Shown here in pieces: positions 6,735-14,924 of a DNA stretch of 64,000 nt. The position numbers and the translations under genes were made by a program. Each line of letters starts with the position of its first letter. Positions within the stretch are counted from its first letter, which is position 1. The notes beneath the pieces are model-generated. The model did not search any database and had not been told where the DNA came from. It worked only from the letters and a program-made list of their open reading frames with translations. Source of the stretch: Peptococcaceae bacterium (GTDB taxonomy: Bacteria > Bacillota > Peptococcia > Peptococcales > Peptococcaceae). The stretch is taken from the NCBI GenBank assembly GCA_019420345.1, contig JAHZHI010000011.1:118006-182005 (forward strand). Reading direction: 5' to 3'.

Positions 6735-7544
6735 ATGTTAAAGAAATTCCTTTCTTCCTTCGTCTCTTCCAAAAACGAGACTACCGAAAACTATCTGCCC
6801 GAAAAAAAGCCAGCATTTTATTTCACCGTCGCAGGCGCATTCGGCGAACGACAAACACTTATCCGCAAAAAGCCCTTTAAAAGCTCTGGTGATCGACACG
6901 ACCTTTTCCTCATTCCTGAGCCGGATAATCCAGTCGATAAGAATGCAATCATCGTCTATGCGAAAAAAATCGGGCAGATTGGATATGTCCCTGCTGAAAT
7001 CGCAAAAGAAGTTAACCTATTTATTATCAATTATCCCGGTTATGCGTTGGCCTATGAAAAAATAGATGCGCGGCCATGGGATCCTAACGATGAAGATCTT
7101 GATGTTGAAGTGAAATTGTATGCCCTTGATTCGTCAGAAGCGCTTATCGCATCTGAGCAGAAAGCAGAAATAGAATTCGCATTTACGGATCTTGAAACGT
7201 CATATATCAACGCTGTTAAGAATCACTATCCTCAGCTTCCTTTGTCAGGTTCAAGGGACAAAACCTATATCCTCATAGAATGGGCCGGGCATGTTTTTCT
7301 TAAACTGAAAATCGGCAAGCGCTTGCAATACGCTTTGCTCCCAGCTGATTATGAATCCCTTGATGAAATCGACCTTACATTTGAAGATCCTTCCAAAGCT
7401 GAAGCCAACAATATCAGAGCCATGCTTCCATCACCTGATGACACGATAAAAATAAAACCATATCTCGACAAACAGGAGGCGATCATAAACCAAAAAATTC
7501 AGTGGTATGACCAGCTCTATTCTGAAATGAGTAAAATCAAATAA
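6735..7544 (+). CDS. HIRAN-domain protein
   Basis: This 269-residue protein carries a HIRAN domain at about residues 28-115: FYFTVAGAFGERQTLIRK, LIPEPDNPVDKNAIIVYAKK and IGQIGYVPAEIAKEV are its three conserved blocks. HIRAN domains bind DNA ends or stalled forks and usually accompany helicases; here the domain is alone with an unrecognised C-terminal half (about 120-269) rich in charged residues and ending in a helical segment. It is found in the lysogeny operon, downstream of ImmA by 15 bases. The role is unknown; DNA-damage sensing is one possibility. Confidence 0.75.
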   Translation: MLKKFLSSFVSSKNETTENYLPEKKPAFYFTVAGAFGERQTLIRKKPFKSSGDRHDLFLIPEPDNPVDKNAIIVYAKKIGQIGYVPAEIAKEVNLFIINYPGYALAYEKIDARPWDPNDEDLDVEVKLYALDSSEALIASEQKAEIEFAFTDLETSYINAVKNHYPQLPLSGSRDKTYILIEWAGHVFLKLKIGKRLQYALLPADYESLDEIDLTFEDPSKAEANNIRAMLPSPDDTIKIKPYLDKQEAIINQKIQWYDQLYSEMSKIK

Positions 7545-7558
7545 AAGGAGGAATTCAC

Positions 7559-8497
7559 ATGAAAAAGAAAAGACTACTCTCCAGCCTACTGATCGTAGGC
7601 CTGCTGGCAACAGCTTCACCAGCAGCAGCTACGCCAATGGATCCGCATATCCATGGCACGCCAGTCACCATCCATGTCGATGGCGAATACCTGCCCACCG
7701 ATGTAGATCCTGTCATCGAAAAGGGGCGCACCCTGGTCCCTCTGCGTGCTGCTGGCGAAGCCGTCGGTGCTGAAGTATCATGGGATCAGCCTACGCAAAC
7801 AGCCACCGTCTCCAAGGATGGCACGACCGTTTCCTTCAAGCTTGGCAGCATCACTTATTTTGTCAACGGCGAATCCCGTTTAACAGATGTGCCGCCGCAA
7901 ATGAAAAACAATCGCACAATGCTTCCGATCCGTGTACTCGCAGAAGCGATCGGCGCTGAAGTCACCTGGAACCAAGATCTGCTCGATGTCGCCATCACCA
8001 CCAACGGCCAGATCATCACCATCCCTCATGCCGGCTTAGTTGATCCTGATGCTTTAGATGCTGAGTATCTGCTCAGAAAATACTACGTCGCACCAGATCC
8101 AAGCGACCCATTCGTCGGCACCTGGAAACGTACCGTTCAGACAGGCAATCAACCACCAGCCACATATTATGAATTTATCTCGAAACTTAGTAATGGCCAG
8201 TATTCCTACTATCGCTTGAACATCTCCCAGAATTACAGTGTCTGCACCGTTCCAATCGTCATCCTCTTCCGCGAGACCGGTGAGACCGTACAGAACGGCA
8301 GCGTCTTCCGTCGCTCAGATAATGACATCCCAACCTACTTCAGAGGACCCGCTATGGGATTTACTTCTGAAGGATATGCCGATTACATCATCGGTCAGGA
8401 TGACACACTGATCTGTACCAGCACGACCAGCACTTTAGGCGGTCAAAACTACACCTATTACCTCTACGATATTTCCCACAGAGTTGTAGACCAATAA
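7559..8497 (+). CDS. secreted copper amine oxidase N-domain-like protein (prophage cargo)
   Basis: The 312-residue protein has a signal peptide (residues 1-25, cut near PAAATP), then a copper amine oxidase N-terminal-like domain at about 35-150. Two GRTLVPLRAAGEAVGAEVSW-type repeats are present, the second reading NNRTMLPIRVLAEAIGAEVT. In Bacillota this domain is a cell-wall-associated module without amine oxidase activity. The C-terminal half (160-312), with DPFVGTWKRT, resembles a lipocalin-like beta domain. It is probably a lysogenic conversion gene. The RBS is AAAGGAGGAATTC. Confidence 0.75.
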   Translation: MKKKRLLSSLLIVGLLATASPAAATPMDPHIHGTPVTIHVDGEYLPTDVDPVIEKGRTLVPLRAAGEAVGAEVSWDQPTQTATVSKDGTTVSFKLGSITYFVNGESRLTDVPPQMKNNRTMLPIRVLAEAIGAEVTWNQDLLDVAITTNGQIITIPHAGLVDPDALDAEYLLRKYYVAPDPSDPFVGTWKRTVQTGNQPPATYYEFISKLSNGQYSYYRLNISQNYSVCTVPIVILFRETGETVQNGSVFRRSDNDIPTYFRGPAMGFTSEGYADYIIGQDDTLICTSTTSTLGGQNYTYYLYDISHRVVDQ

Positions 8498-8502
8498 CAA
8501 AA

Positions 8503-8533
8503 AAGCCCCACTGGCTGCAACCAGTAGGGCCCA
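8503..8533. terminator. stem-loop after the cargo gene
   Basis: GCCCCACTGG and CCAGTAGGGC pair around a 6-base loop a few bases after the cargo gene stop. A T-tract exists only on the minus-strand side, so as a rightward terminator it is weak. The rest of the gap to the integrase (8534-8626) is AT-rich and probably carries its promoter. Confidence 0.4.
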
Positions 8534-8626
8534 ATAAAGAGAATGTGCTATACACATCCCTAGACAAGATAAAGTATATCACATCCTCTTTGTTAAATGC
8601 ACCCATTTTCCAAGGAGGAATTTTTT

Positions 8627-10198
8627 ATGACCACCAAAGCCGTCATATATGCTCGATATTCCAGTCACAATCAGCGTGAAGAATCCATCGAAGGCCAGCT
8701 CCGCGAATGCCACGAATTCGCCGACAAGAACGACCTCACCGTCATCGCCGAATACTGTGACCGCGCCCTCTCCGGCAAGACCGACCACCGGCCAGAATTC
8801 CAGCGCATGATCCGCGACAGCGAACGCGGCCACTTCGACGCCGTCATCATGTACACCCTCGACCGCTTTGCGCGCAACCGCTACGACAGCGCCATCTATA
8901 AAGCACGCCTCAAACGCAACGGTGTAAAGATCTACTATGCCAAGCAGCCAATGCCAGACACCCCCGAAGGCATCATCCTCGAGAGCGTGCTCGAAGGCTA
9001 CGCCGAATACTACTCCGAAAACCTCGCCCGCAGTATCAAGCGCGGCCTCAAAGAAAACGCCCTGCAAGGCCTCGCCATGGGCACCCTCACCCTCGGTTAT
9101 CGTGTCGGCCCCGACCGTCACTATGAGATCGACCCCACAGGCGCCAAGGCAGTCCGCGAGATCTTCACCCGATACGTCGATGGCCAGACATCCACAGAGA
9201 TCGTCAACTATCTCAACGAAGCCGGCTTCAAGACCTCGCGAGGGAACCCCTTCAACAAGAACAGCATCAACAGGATCCTCCGCAACGACAAATACATCGG
9301 CATCTACCGCTTCAGCGACGTCGTATTGGAAGACGCCATCCCGCCGATCATCGACAGAGAACTATTCTACCAGGCCCAGCGCAAACTCGACAGTACCCTG
9401 AAAGCACGCGCACGCCATAAAGCCAAAGAAGAATACCTCCTGTCCACCAAAGTCTTCTGCGGCCACTGTGGAGAACCCCTCATCGGCGAGAGCGGCAATT
9501 CCAAAAACGGTACAACACACCGATATTACAAATGCGCCGGCAGAAAGAGAAAGCACAACTGCACAAAAGCCGTCGAGAAAAAAGAACCCCTGGAAGCCGC
9601 TGTCATCCGTTATACCGTAGAAAAAGTCCTCACCGATGAAAATATCGACCGCATCGCCTCACGCGTCATCCAGCTCGCTGAAGAAGAGTTCAACGACAAA
9701 ACCCTGCTCCACAATCTGCGCCAGCAGCAAAAAGACATCGACAAACGCATCGCCAACCTCCTCTCCGCCATCGAGCAAGGCATCGTCACCGACAGCACAA
9801 GATCCCGCCTCCTCGCCCTGGAAAGCGACCGCAAAGATCTCGAGAAGCAGATCGCACGCGAAGATTCCAAAAAACCATTCCTGACCAAAGATCACATCGT
9901 CTATTGGCTCAACCTCTGCAAAAGAGGCAGCGTCAACGACACCACCTATTGCCGCCAGATGATCGACGCCCTCGTAAATGCCATCTACGTATACGATACC
10001 GACGACCCTCTAAAGCACAAGATCGTCATCATATACAACGTCTCCGGCAATAACACCTACACCTTCACCCGCTCGGATATTGACACGTCATCTCCATCAG
10101 AAACAAAAACCGCAAAAGAGCATTTTAAGCCCTTTTGCGGTTTTTGTTTTATCAGCAGAGAGCATCCATGCGCAGCCTTCTTTCAATTTTTCGTATAA
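8627..10198 (+). CDS. large serine recombinase (prophage integrase)
   Basis: The protein has 523 residues from ATG 8627 (AAGGAGGAA upstream). The resolvase catalytic domain is at the N-terminus (AVIYARYSSHNQREESIEGQ, nucleophile Ser12 or 13). A recombinase domain follows (TSTEIVNYLNEAGFKTSRGN), then a zinc ribbon (KVFCGHCGEPLIG with two later cysteines) and a long coiled coil near 360-420. It catalyses attP x attB integration. The last 37 codons run through a perfect terminator hairpin (10103-10147) into a Cys/Phe-rich tail, suggesting the natural stop was lost or that the tail comes from host sequence at the attachment site. Confidence 0.93.
   Translation: MTTKAVIYARYSSHNQREESIEGQLRECHEFADKNDLTVIAEYCDRALSGKTDHRPEFQRMIRDSERGHFDAVIMYTLDRFARNRYDSAIYKARLKRNGVKIYYAKQPMPDTPEGIILESVLEGYAEYYSENLARSIKRGLKENALQGLAMGTLTLGYRVGPDRHYEIDPTGAKAVREIFTRYVDGQTSTEIVNYLNEAGFKTSRGNPFNKNSINRILRNDKYIGIYRFSDVVLEDAIPPIIDRELFYQAQRKLDSTLKARARHKAKEEYLLSTKVFCGHCGEPLIGESGNSKNGTTHRYYKCAGRKRKHNCTKAVEKKEPLEAAVIRYTVEKVLTDENIDRIASRVIQLAEEEFNDKTLLHNLRQQQKDIDKRIANLLSAIEQGIVTDSTRSRLLALESDRKDLEKQIAREDSKKPFLTKDHIVYWLNLCKRGSVNDTTYCRQMIDALVNAIYVYDTDDPLKHKIVIIYNVSGNNTYTFTRSDIDTSSPSETKTAKEHFKPFCGFCFISREHPCAAFFQFFV
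10103..10147 (+). terminator. strong terminator inside the 3-prime end of the integrase frame
   Basis: A 16-bp perfect stem (ACAAAAACCGCAAAAG against CTTTTGCGGTTTTTGT) with a 13-base loop and T-rich flank. It would end the integrase transcript before the annotated stop codon at 10196. The region around it is the likely right end of the prophage. Confidence 0.8.
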
Positions 10199-10309
10199 AT
10201 TCGAGAATTTAGGTTGTTTTCTACAACTTTACCGCTTTATAATAGATGATAGCTTATGTTGTTTCTGCGCACTGCGCAGCATATAACGCAACACAGAAAA
10301 GAGGTTTTT

Positions 10310-10561
10310 ATGAATAAATTCAGTACCATTGTCACTGGCATTGTTGGCGTCTTCTGCCTGATCTGCGGCATCATCATGCTGCTCGATCCTGGTTATCTCA
10401 AAGACGGCGTTTTCATCTTCATTTTAGGGATTGTTTTCCTTGCTTACGCTGTCATTCGCTGGAAAAAACTGGCAGCCATGCCAAAGCGCGAGAAAAAAGC
10501 GCCCTATGATTTTGAGGCCCACAAGCCTGAAAAGCTCATCCTCAAAGACAAAGAAAAATAA
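10310..10561 (+). CDS. small two-helix membrane protein
   Basis: The protein has 83 residues from ATG 10310 (GAGG upstream). Two membrane segments are evident (IVTGIVGVFCLICGIIMLL and VFIFILGIVFLAYAVI), followed by a basic, soluble tail (RWKKLAAMPKREKKAPYDF). It is the first gene outside the presumed prophage end and has its own terminator. Function unknown; no family recognised. Confidence 0.6.
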   Translation: MNKFSTIVTGIVGVFCLICGIIMLLDPGYLKDGVFIFILGIVFLAYAVIRWKKLAAMPKREKKAPYDFEAHKPEKLILKDKEK

Positions 10562-10576
10562 AAGCAACACCATCAA

Positions 10577-10617
10577 AAAAACCGTGTGTCTGACATAACC
10601 ATCAGACGCACGGTTTT
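10577..10617. terminator. bidirectional terminator
   Basis: AAACCGTGTGTCTGA pairs with TCAGACGCACGGTTT (one G-U) with A- and T-runs on both sides. It serves the small membrane protein gene from the left and the convergent 10625-10909 gene from the right. Confidence 0.8.
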
Positions 10618-10624
10618 ATTTATC

Positions 10625-10909
10625 TTAAAAATTATAGAATTCGTTGGGTTCCACCACAACATGACGGGTCACATCCTGGCTGAAGTCGCCATACTGAACC
10701 ACATAATCGTAATGTTCCCAATCCACTTCATCTTCGCTCTTATCGGTGTTCCAGATGATCAAAAAATCTCGCTCGTTGTTGTCCTGAGCGATGGCCTGCC
10801 ACCAATGTCCCTGCAGCACGCGATCGGCGGTTTTCCCATCTTCAGAAGAAATGCGGAAAAAACTTCCAGCGAGACGTGGTTTCTCAATGCAATGTATTTT
10901 AACTGACAT
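10625..10909 (-). CDS. conserved hypothetical protein
   Basis: The protein has 94 residues, starting at ATG 10909 with AAGGAGG 11 bases upstream. The composition is acidic and Trp-rich (LQGHWWQAIAQDNNERDFLI, then DEVDWEHYDYVVQYGD), suggesting a small soluble beta domain. I cannot assign a family. It stands alone between two terminated units. Confidence 0.6.
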   Translation of the reverse strand: MSVKIHCIEKPRLAGSFFRISSEDGKTADRVLQGHWWQAIAQDNNERDFLIIWNTDKSEDEVDWEHYDYVVQYGDFSQDVTRHVVVEPNEFYNF

Positions 10910-11007
10910 GTATAAGTAAGCCTCCTTCTTATGATTGACGCTCCTTATATTTTATATAAAAGCGTCAGCAAGGGCAACCTTTCTCAAACATATTCTGCAG
11001 AAATTCT

Positions 11008-11481
11008 TCATTCAGCCATTCGCGTCAGCGTCTCGCCGCTGAGACGGTACACCGTCCAATCGTCCAGCGCTTCCGCGCCGAGGGAGCGATAAAAATCAAT
11101 GCTGGGCTGATTCCAGTCCAGGCACGACCAATCCAGCCGTCCACAGCCGCGCTCCACCGCGATGCGTGCCAGCTGCTTAATCAGCCCTTTGCCGATGCCC
11201 CGGCCGCGAAACGCCGGTTCCACATAGAGATCTTCCAAGTAGATGCCCGCCCGTCCCAAGAACGTCGAAAAATTATGGAAGAACAGTGCAAAACCAACCT
11301 CCTTGCCGTCGGCCACGGCCAACAAAACCTCCGCCTTCTCCTTATCAAAAAGCCATTCCTCAAGCAGCGCCTCTGTAGCGACAACCTCATGTGCCATTTT
11401 TTCATAGGCTGCCAACTGGCGGATCAACGTCAAGATCAACGGCACATCTTCCCGTGTTGCGAAGCGAAATGTACAAGTCAT
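11008..11481 (-). CDS. GNAT family N-acetyltransferase (diamine acetyltransferase-like)
   Basis: This 157-residue protein has the GNAT fold: FRFATREDVPLILTLIRQLA at the start, motif A with the acetyl-CoA loop FRGRGIGKGLIKQL, and motif B with LDWNQPSIDFYRSLGAEAL. The order and the AAYEKM/HEVVAT segment are close to spermidine/thialysine acetyltransferases (SAT2-like), which acetylate primary amines. ATG 11481 has AAAGGAGATTATTT; an in-frame extension upstream has no site. It is a single gene; the substrate cannot be fixed from sequence. Confidence 0.88.
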   Translation of the reverse strand: MTCTFRFATREDVPLILTLIRQLAAYEKMAHEVVATEALLEEWLFDKEKAEVLLAVADGKEVGFALFFHNFSTFLGRAGIYLEDLYVEPAFRGRGIGKGLIKQLARIAVERGCGRLDWSCLDWNQPSIDFYRSLGAEALDDWTVYRLSGETLTRMAE

Positions 11482-11611
11482 AAATAATCTCCTTTCAGCG
11501 AATGTGGTCCTTCTATTATAGCGAATTCCACACCAACAATCATCCTTTCGCAAAATATGTCGTAATATTTCATAGATTTCTTTATTTCTAAATTCTATTT
11601 TTCTTAGATCA

Positions 11612-11640
11612 TTGATGATAACAGAAAACTATGCTAATAT
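11612..11640 (+). promoter_or_regulatory. candidate promoter of the hydrogenase gene
   Basis: TTGATG, 17 bases, TAATAT, ending 66 bases before the hydrogenase start in an AT-rich gap. The match is moderate; no clear FNR or Rex operator was seen. Confidence 0.45.
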
Positions 11641-11706
11641 CTTAATATAGAATTTTCCTAACGAATAATTTCAAAGAATAGTAAAAATAATACTGGAGTG
11701 TATACC

Positions 11707-13158
11707 ATGAATAATATGTTTGATACTGACGTTCAATTGCAAAAAAACAAAACACTGACAGCCGTTGCCAAACTGGCTTTCGCTGGCAAATTGGACGCCT
11801 TCAGCATGATGAATGTCAGCAAAGCGCTCTTTCCTGACGACAGCAAACCAACCATGCGCTGCTGCATTTACAAAGAGCGCGCCATTTCCGACGAATACGT
11901 CAAGCTGGCCTGCGGCGGCAGCCCGGAACAGACATCCATCGTCAATGTCATCCCCATCGCCTGCGACGAATGCCCGCTGGATGGGATGACCGTCACCGAC
12001 AACTGCCGCGGCTGTCTGGCCCATCGCTGTATGAACAACTGCCCAAAAGATGCCATCAGCATTGGCCCGGACCACCGCGCCACCATCGACCACACCAAGT
12101 GCATTTCCTGCGGACGCTGTGCCGCCAGCTGCCCATACAGCGCCATCACCAAGCGTATTCGCCCTTGCATTGAGGCCTGCAAAGCCGGTGCCTTGTCCAG
12201 CGATCCTGTCAGCGGACGCGCCGTCATCAACGAGGATAAGTGCATTTCCTGCGGTCAGTGTGTCTACCAGTGCCCATTTGGTGCCATCGTCGACAAAAGC
12301 TACATCACCGATGTAATCCGCCTCATCCGCGAGAGCGACGACAACAAAAACTACCACGTCTATGCCATTGTCGCACCATCCATCGCCAGCCAGTACGACA
12401 CGGTGCCTGATGTCTGCACCGAACAGGCCGTCACCGGCATTCGCAATCTTGGCTTCCATGCGGTCTTAGAAGCCGCCTGGGGTGCCGATATGGTCGCCTA
12501 CCTCGAAGCCCAGGAACTCGTCGAAAAAGGCTTTCTGACCAGCTCCTGCTGCCCTGGTTTTGTCGACTACATTCATAAAAACTATCCAGATATTGTGCCA
12601 AAGATCAGCCACAACCTCAGCCCTATGGCTCAGCTTGGCAAGGTGCTGAAACAGATGGACCCTGGCTGCAAAACCGTGTTCATCGGGCCATGCATCGCCA
12701 AAAAGAACGAGCTGCGCCGCGTTCGGGAATTTGTCGATTCTGTCATTACCTTTGAAGAGCTGCAGGCGCTGTTTAACGCCAAAGACATCGACATCGCCGC
12801 CCTTGAAGGCACCATGCTCGACAACGCCAGCTATTTCGGACGCATCTTCGCGCGCAGCGGCGGGCTCTCTGAAGCAGTCGCACAGGCGCTGAAAGAACAC
12901 AACATCCCAGCCGATCAATTCACCGCCAACCCAATCATCTGCAACGGCCTTGCCGAATGCGACAAGGCATTGCAGCTTTATCATAACGACAAACTTGAAA
13001 ACAACTTCATCGAAGGCATGTGCTGCTCCGGCGGCTGCATCGGCGGCCCAGGCTGCATCAACCACAGCCCGAAAGACGCCAACGAAGTCACCAAATACGG
13101 CAAGTCCGCCATCGAACAAACCATCAAGTCGTCGATTTCTGTATTGGAAGGATTTTAA
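11707..13158 (+). CDS. monomeric [FeFe] hydrogenase, group B-like
   Basis: This 483-residue protein has N-terminal cysteine motifs (DECPLDGMTVTDNCRGCLAH) followed by ferredoxin-type CxxCxxC clusters (CISCGRCAASCPYS and CISCGQCVYQCPFG) that carry electrons to the H-cluster. The H-cluster ligands are TSCCP at 278-282, GPCIAKKNE at 327, and EGMCCSGGCIGGPG at 436. L1 has Phe where bidirectional enzymes have Trp, and L2 has Gly for Met. This fits group B enzymes, whose role (H2 uptake, evolution or sensing) is poorly known. Cytoplasmic. ATG 11707 was chosen over GTG 11698 because GGAG precedes it. No maturase genes (hydE, hydF, hydG) are in the window. Confidence 0.88.
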   Translation: MNNMFDTDVQLQKNKTLTAVAKLAFAGKLDAFSMMNVSKALFPDDSKPTMRCCIYKERAISDEYVKLACGGSPEQTSIVNVIPIACDECPLDGMTVTDNCRGCLAHRCMNNCPKDAISIGPDHRATIDHTKCISCGRCAASCPYSAITKRIRPCIEACKAGALSSDPVSGRAVINEDKCISCGQCVYQCPFGAIVDKSYITDVIRLIRESDDNKNYHVYAIVAPSIASQYDTVPDVCTEQAVTGIRNLGFHAVLEAAWGADMVAYLEAQELVEKGFLTSSCCPGFVDYIHKNYPDIVPKISHNLSPMAQLGKVLKQMDPGCKTVFIGPCIAKKNELRRVREFVDSVITFEELQALFNAKDIDIAALEGTMLDNASYFGRIFARSGGLSEAVAQALKEHNIPADQFTANPIICNGLAECDKALQLYHNDKLENNFIEGMCCSGGCIGGPGCINHSPKDANEVTKYGKSAIEQTIKSSISVLEGF

Positions 13159-13191
13159 TCGATCATACATCACTGAAGGAGTGTTGAAGAA

Positions 13192-13434
13192 ATGAAAGTA
13201 CAGGTATGCATCGGCAGTTCCTGCCACAAGCGCGGCAGTTACGCCATTTTGACACGCTTGAAAGAACTGGTCGCCGAAAACGGCCTGGAAGACAAGGTCA
13301 CGGTGGGCAGTGCCTTCTGCCTCAACCATTGCGCAGAAGGGGTCAGCGTCGCCATTGATGACGACATTGTCACAGGCATTGGCCAAGGCAATGTGGACCA
13401 GTTGTTTGAACAAATCATCAAACCACAGGCATAA
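13192..13434 (+). CDS. thioredoxin-like [2Fe-2S] ferredoxin (NuoE C-domain type)
   Basis: The protein has 80 residues. Cysteines at 6, 11, 43 and 47 (VCIGSSCHKRG and AFCLNHCAEG) give the CX4C...CX3C pattern of thioredoxin-fold [2Fe-2S] ferredoxins such as the NuoE/HydC C-domain. It lies 33 bases after the hydrogenase gene with its own GAAGGAGTG site and before a terminator, so the two genes form a bicistron. It probably passes electrons to or from the hydrogenase. Confidence 0.85.
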   Translation: MKVQVCIGSSCHKRGSYAILTRLKELVAENGLEDKVTVGSAFCLNHCAEGVSVAIDDDIVTGIGQGNVDQLFEQIIKPQA

Positions 13435-13443
13435 CACAAATGT

Positions 13444-13487
13444 AAAAATAAGCATCGTTTAACATGTTTAAGCGATGCTTATTTTTT
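13444..13487 (+). terminator. terminator of the hydrogenase bicistron
   Basis: AATAAGCATCG pairs with CGATGCTTATT, followed by a run of seven T. It separates the hydrogenase pair from the importer operon. Confidence 0.85.
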
Positions 13488-13535
13488 TATGCTGACAACA
13501 CGACCATTTTATAGTATTCCTCACTATATATACGC

Positions 13536-13612
13536 GAAATGATACGAAACGAACCGTTCCATCATGTATTTTTATGCACTTTTTCGAGTAAATGTGTGAA
13601 ATGATACGAAAC
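13536..13612. repeat. two 15-bp direct repeats upstream of the importer operon
   Basis: GAAATGATACGAAAC occurs at 13536-13550 and again at 13598-13612, 62 bp apart (about six helical turns), just upstream of TTGACA at 13627. The arrangement suggests a pair of regulator binding sites for the substrate-binding protein operon. The regulator is unknown. Nothing else is visible in 13488-13745 apart from the weak promoter. Confidence 0.6.
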
Positions 13613-13626
13613 AGCACGAAATGCAT

Positions 13627-13655
13627 TTGACATTATTTTCAGAAAGCTGTAAAAA
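13627..13655 (+). promoter_or_regulatory. candidate promoter of the importer operon
   Basis: A consensus TTGACA (13627-13632) is followed after 17 bases by TAAAAA, a poor -10 box. It could depend on an activator bound at the direct repeats just upstream. Confidence 0.4.
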
Positions 13656-13745
13656 AATAATAACGAGATGTTCTGGGCTTTTTGGCGGGGCAAAGAGTCT
13701 CCAGTCCTCTCAAAGTATTCAATCAAAGAACAGGAGAGATTTATC

Positions 13746-14915
13746 ATGAAAAAAGCAACAGCCCTCGTACTGACACTTTGCATGTGTCTGCTGATGTTTG
13801 CCGGCTGCGGCAGCAATGACACTTCCGCCACTTCAGCCAGCAGCGAAAGCAGTGCTGCCAGCGAATCATCGTCCAGCGAAGTCACTGTGACCGATATGAG
13901 CGGACGCGAAGTGACCATTCCTTCAGAAGTTGACAGCATTGTCAATCTCTGGCCATCTTACACCGCCTCCCTCTACGTATTAGGCGCTGGCGATCTTGTA
14001 AAGGCACAGGCACAAAGCGGACTCGTTAATTCCTGGACAAAGTTCTTCTATCCAAAAGCAGCCGATGTGCCAGCGCTTGGCGGCACCACGCCAAATGTTG
14101 AAGAGGTCGCTAAACTGGACCCTGATTTTGTCATCGTCCATCCTAGTTCCATCGCTTCTGGCTATGCCGATCAATTGGCTGATCTCGGCATTCCTGCACT
14201 GGATCTGAGCCTTGATTCTTATGACAGCATGATTGATTCCTACACCATTCTCGGGAAAGCGCTTGGCGGCGATTATCAGGATAAAACCGATAAACTGACA
14301 ACGCTGATCAAAGAAAAACTCGACCGTGCCAACGAATTGACCGCCGATCTTTCTGATGAAGACAAGCCAGTCGTTTATTACATCACCGGCATGAGTGACA
14401 GCCTCACCGCCACCGCTGCCGGCGAAGGCACCATGCAGCAAAGCTGGGTAGAAACCTGCGGCGGTACCTATGCACCAGCACAGCTCAATGTAAATGAAAA
14501 CACGCAGGAAGTGACGGCTGAAGAAGTTTTTGCCATCAATCCTGACGTCATCTTTGTCGGCAACACGTATCAGCACAAACTTGTTGAAGAATTGCAGACC
14601 ATGGATGGCTGGAAAGACCTCAACGCTGTGAAAAACGGCCGTGTCTACACCATTCCATACGGCTGCTTCGGCTGGGACCGTTACGGCATGGAAAGCACCC
14701 TGCTCATTGACTATGCCCTCTACTGCCTGCAGCCGGAAATCGCTGAAGAAAACGGCATCGACCACGACTATCTTGTCAACGAAATCATCTCTTTCTACAA
14801 AACCTTCAATGGAACGGAAATGACCAAAGAGCAGGCTGAAAACATGCTCAACGGCCTAACCCCAGATGGCGCTGTCGAACTTGATGAAACCTCCAGCCAG
14901 GGTCAGGGGCAATAA
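13746..14915 (+). CDS. ABC importer substrate-binding lipoprotein, MolA/FecB-like
   Basis: This 389-residue lipoprotein has a signal peptide ending in the lipobox LLMFAGCG (lipidated Cys near residue 19), a Ser/Ala linker to about 45, then a type III periplasmic-binding domain. It starts VTVTDMSGREVTIPSEVDSI and continues NLWPSYTASLYVLGAGD; the helical-backbone fold is shared by siderophore, cobalamin and MolA proteins. The NLWP...LGAGD region recalls MolA-type molybdate/tungstate binders more than haem or B12 binders; this is an inference. It is the first gene of a permease-ATPase operon, with ACAGGAGAG as RBS. Confidence 0.85.
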   Translation: MKKATALVLTLCMCLLMFAGCGSNDTSATSASSESSAASESSSSEVTVTDMSGREVTIPSEVDSIVNLWPSYTASLYVLGAGDLVKAQAQSGLVNSWTKFFYPKAADVPALGGTTPNVEEVAKLDPDFVIVHPSSIASGYADQLADLGIPALDLSLDSYDSMIDSYTILGKALGGDYQDKTDKLTTLIKEKLDRANELTADLSDEDKPVVYYITGMSDSLTATAAGEGTMQQSWVETCGGTYAPAQLNVNENTQEVTAEEVFAINPDVIFVGNTYQHKLVEELQTMDGWKDLNAVKNGRVYTIPYGCFGWDRYGMESTLLIDYALYCLQPEIAEENGIDHDYLVNEIISFYKTFNGTEMTKEQAENMLNGLTPDGAVELDETSSQGQGQ

Positions 14916-14924
14916 ACAACGCCT

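Noticed and set aside
11671..12459. Long open frames opposite the hydrogenase gene
   Set aside because: They mirror the high-GC codon pattern of the true gene, have no ribosome site and no recognisable domain.
13488..13745. Riboswitch (cobalamin, Moco or similar) upstream of the importer operon
   Set aside because: The gap is AT-rich and lacks a B12 box, Moco-type multi-stem structure or a terminator before the gene; only direct repeats and a promoter are visible.
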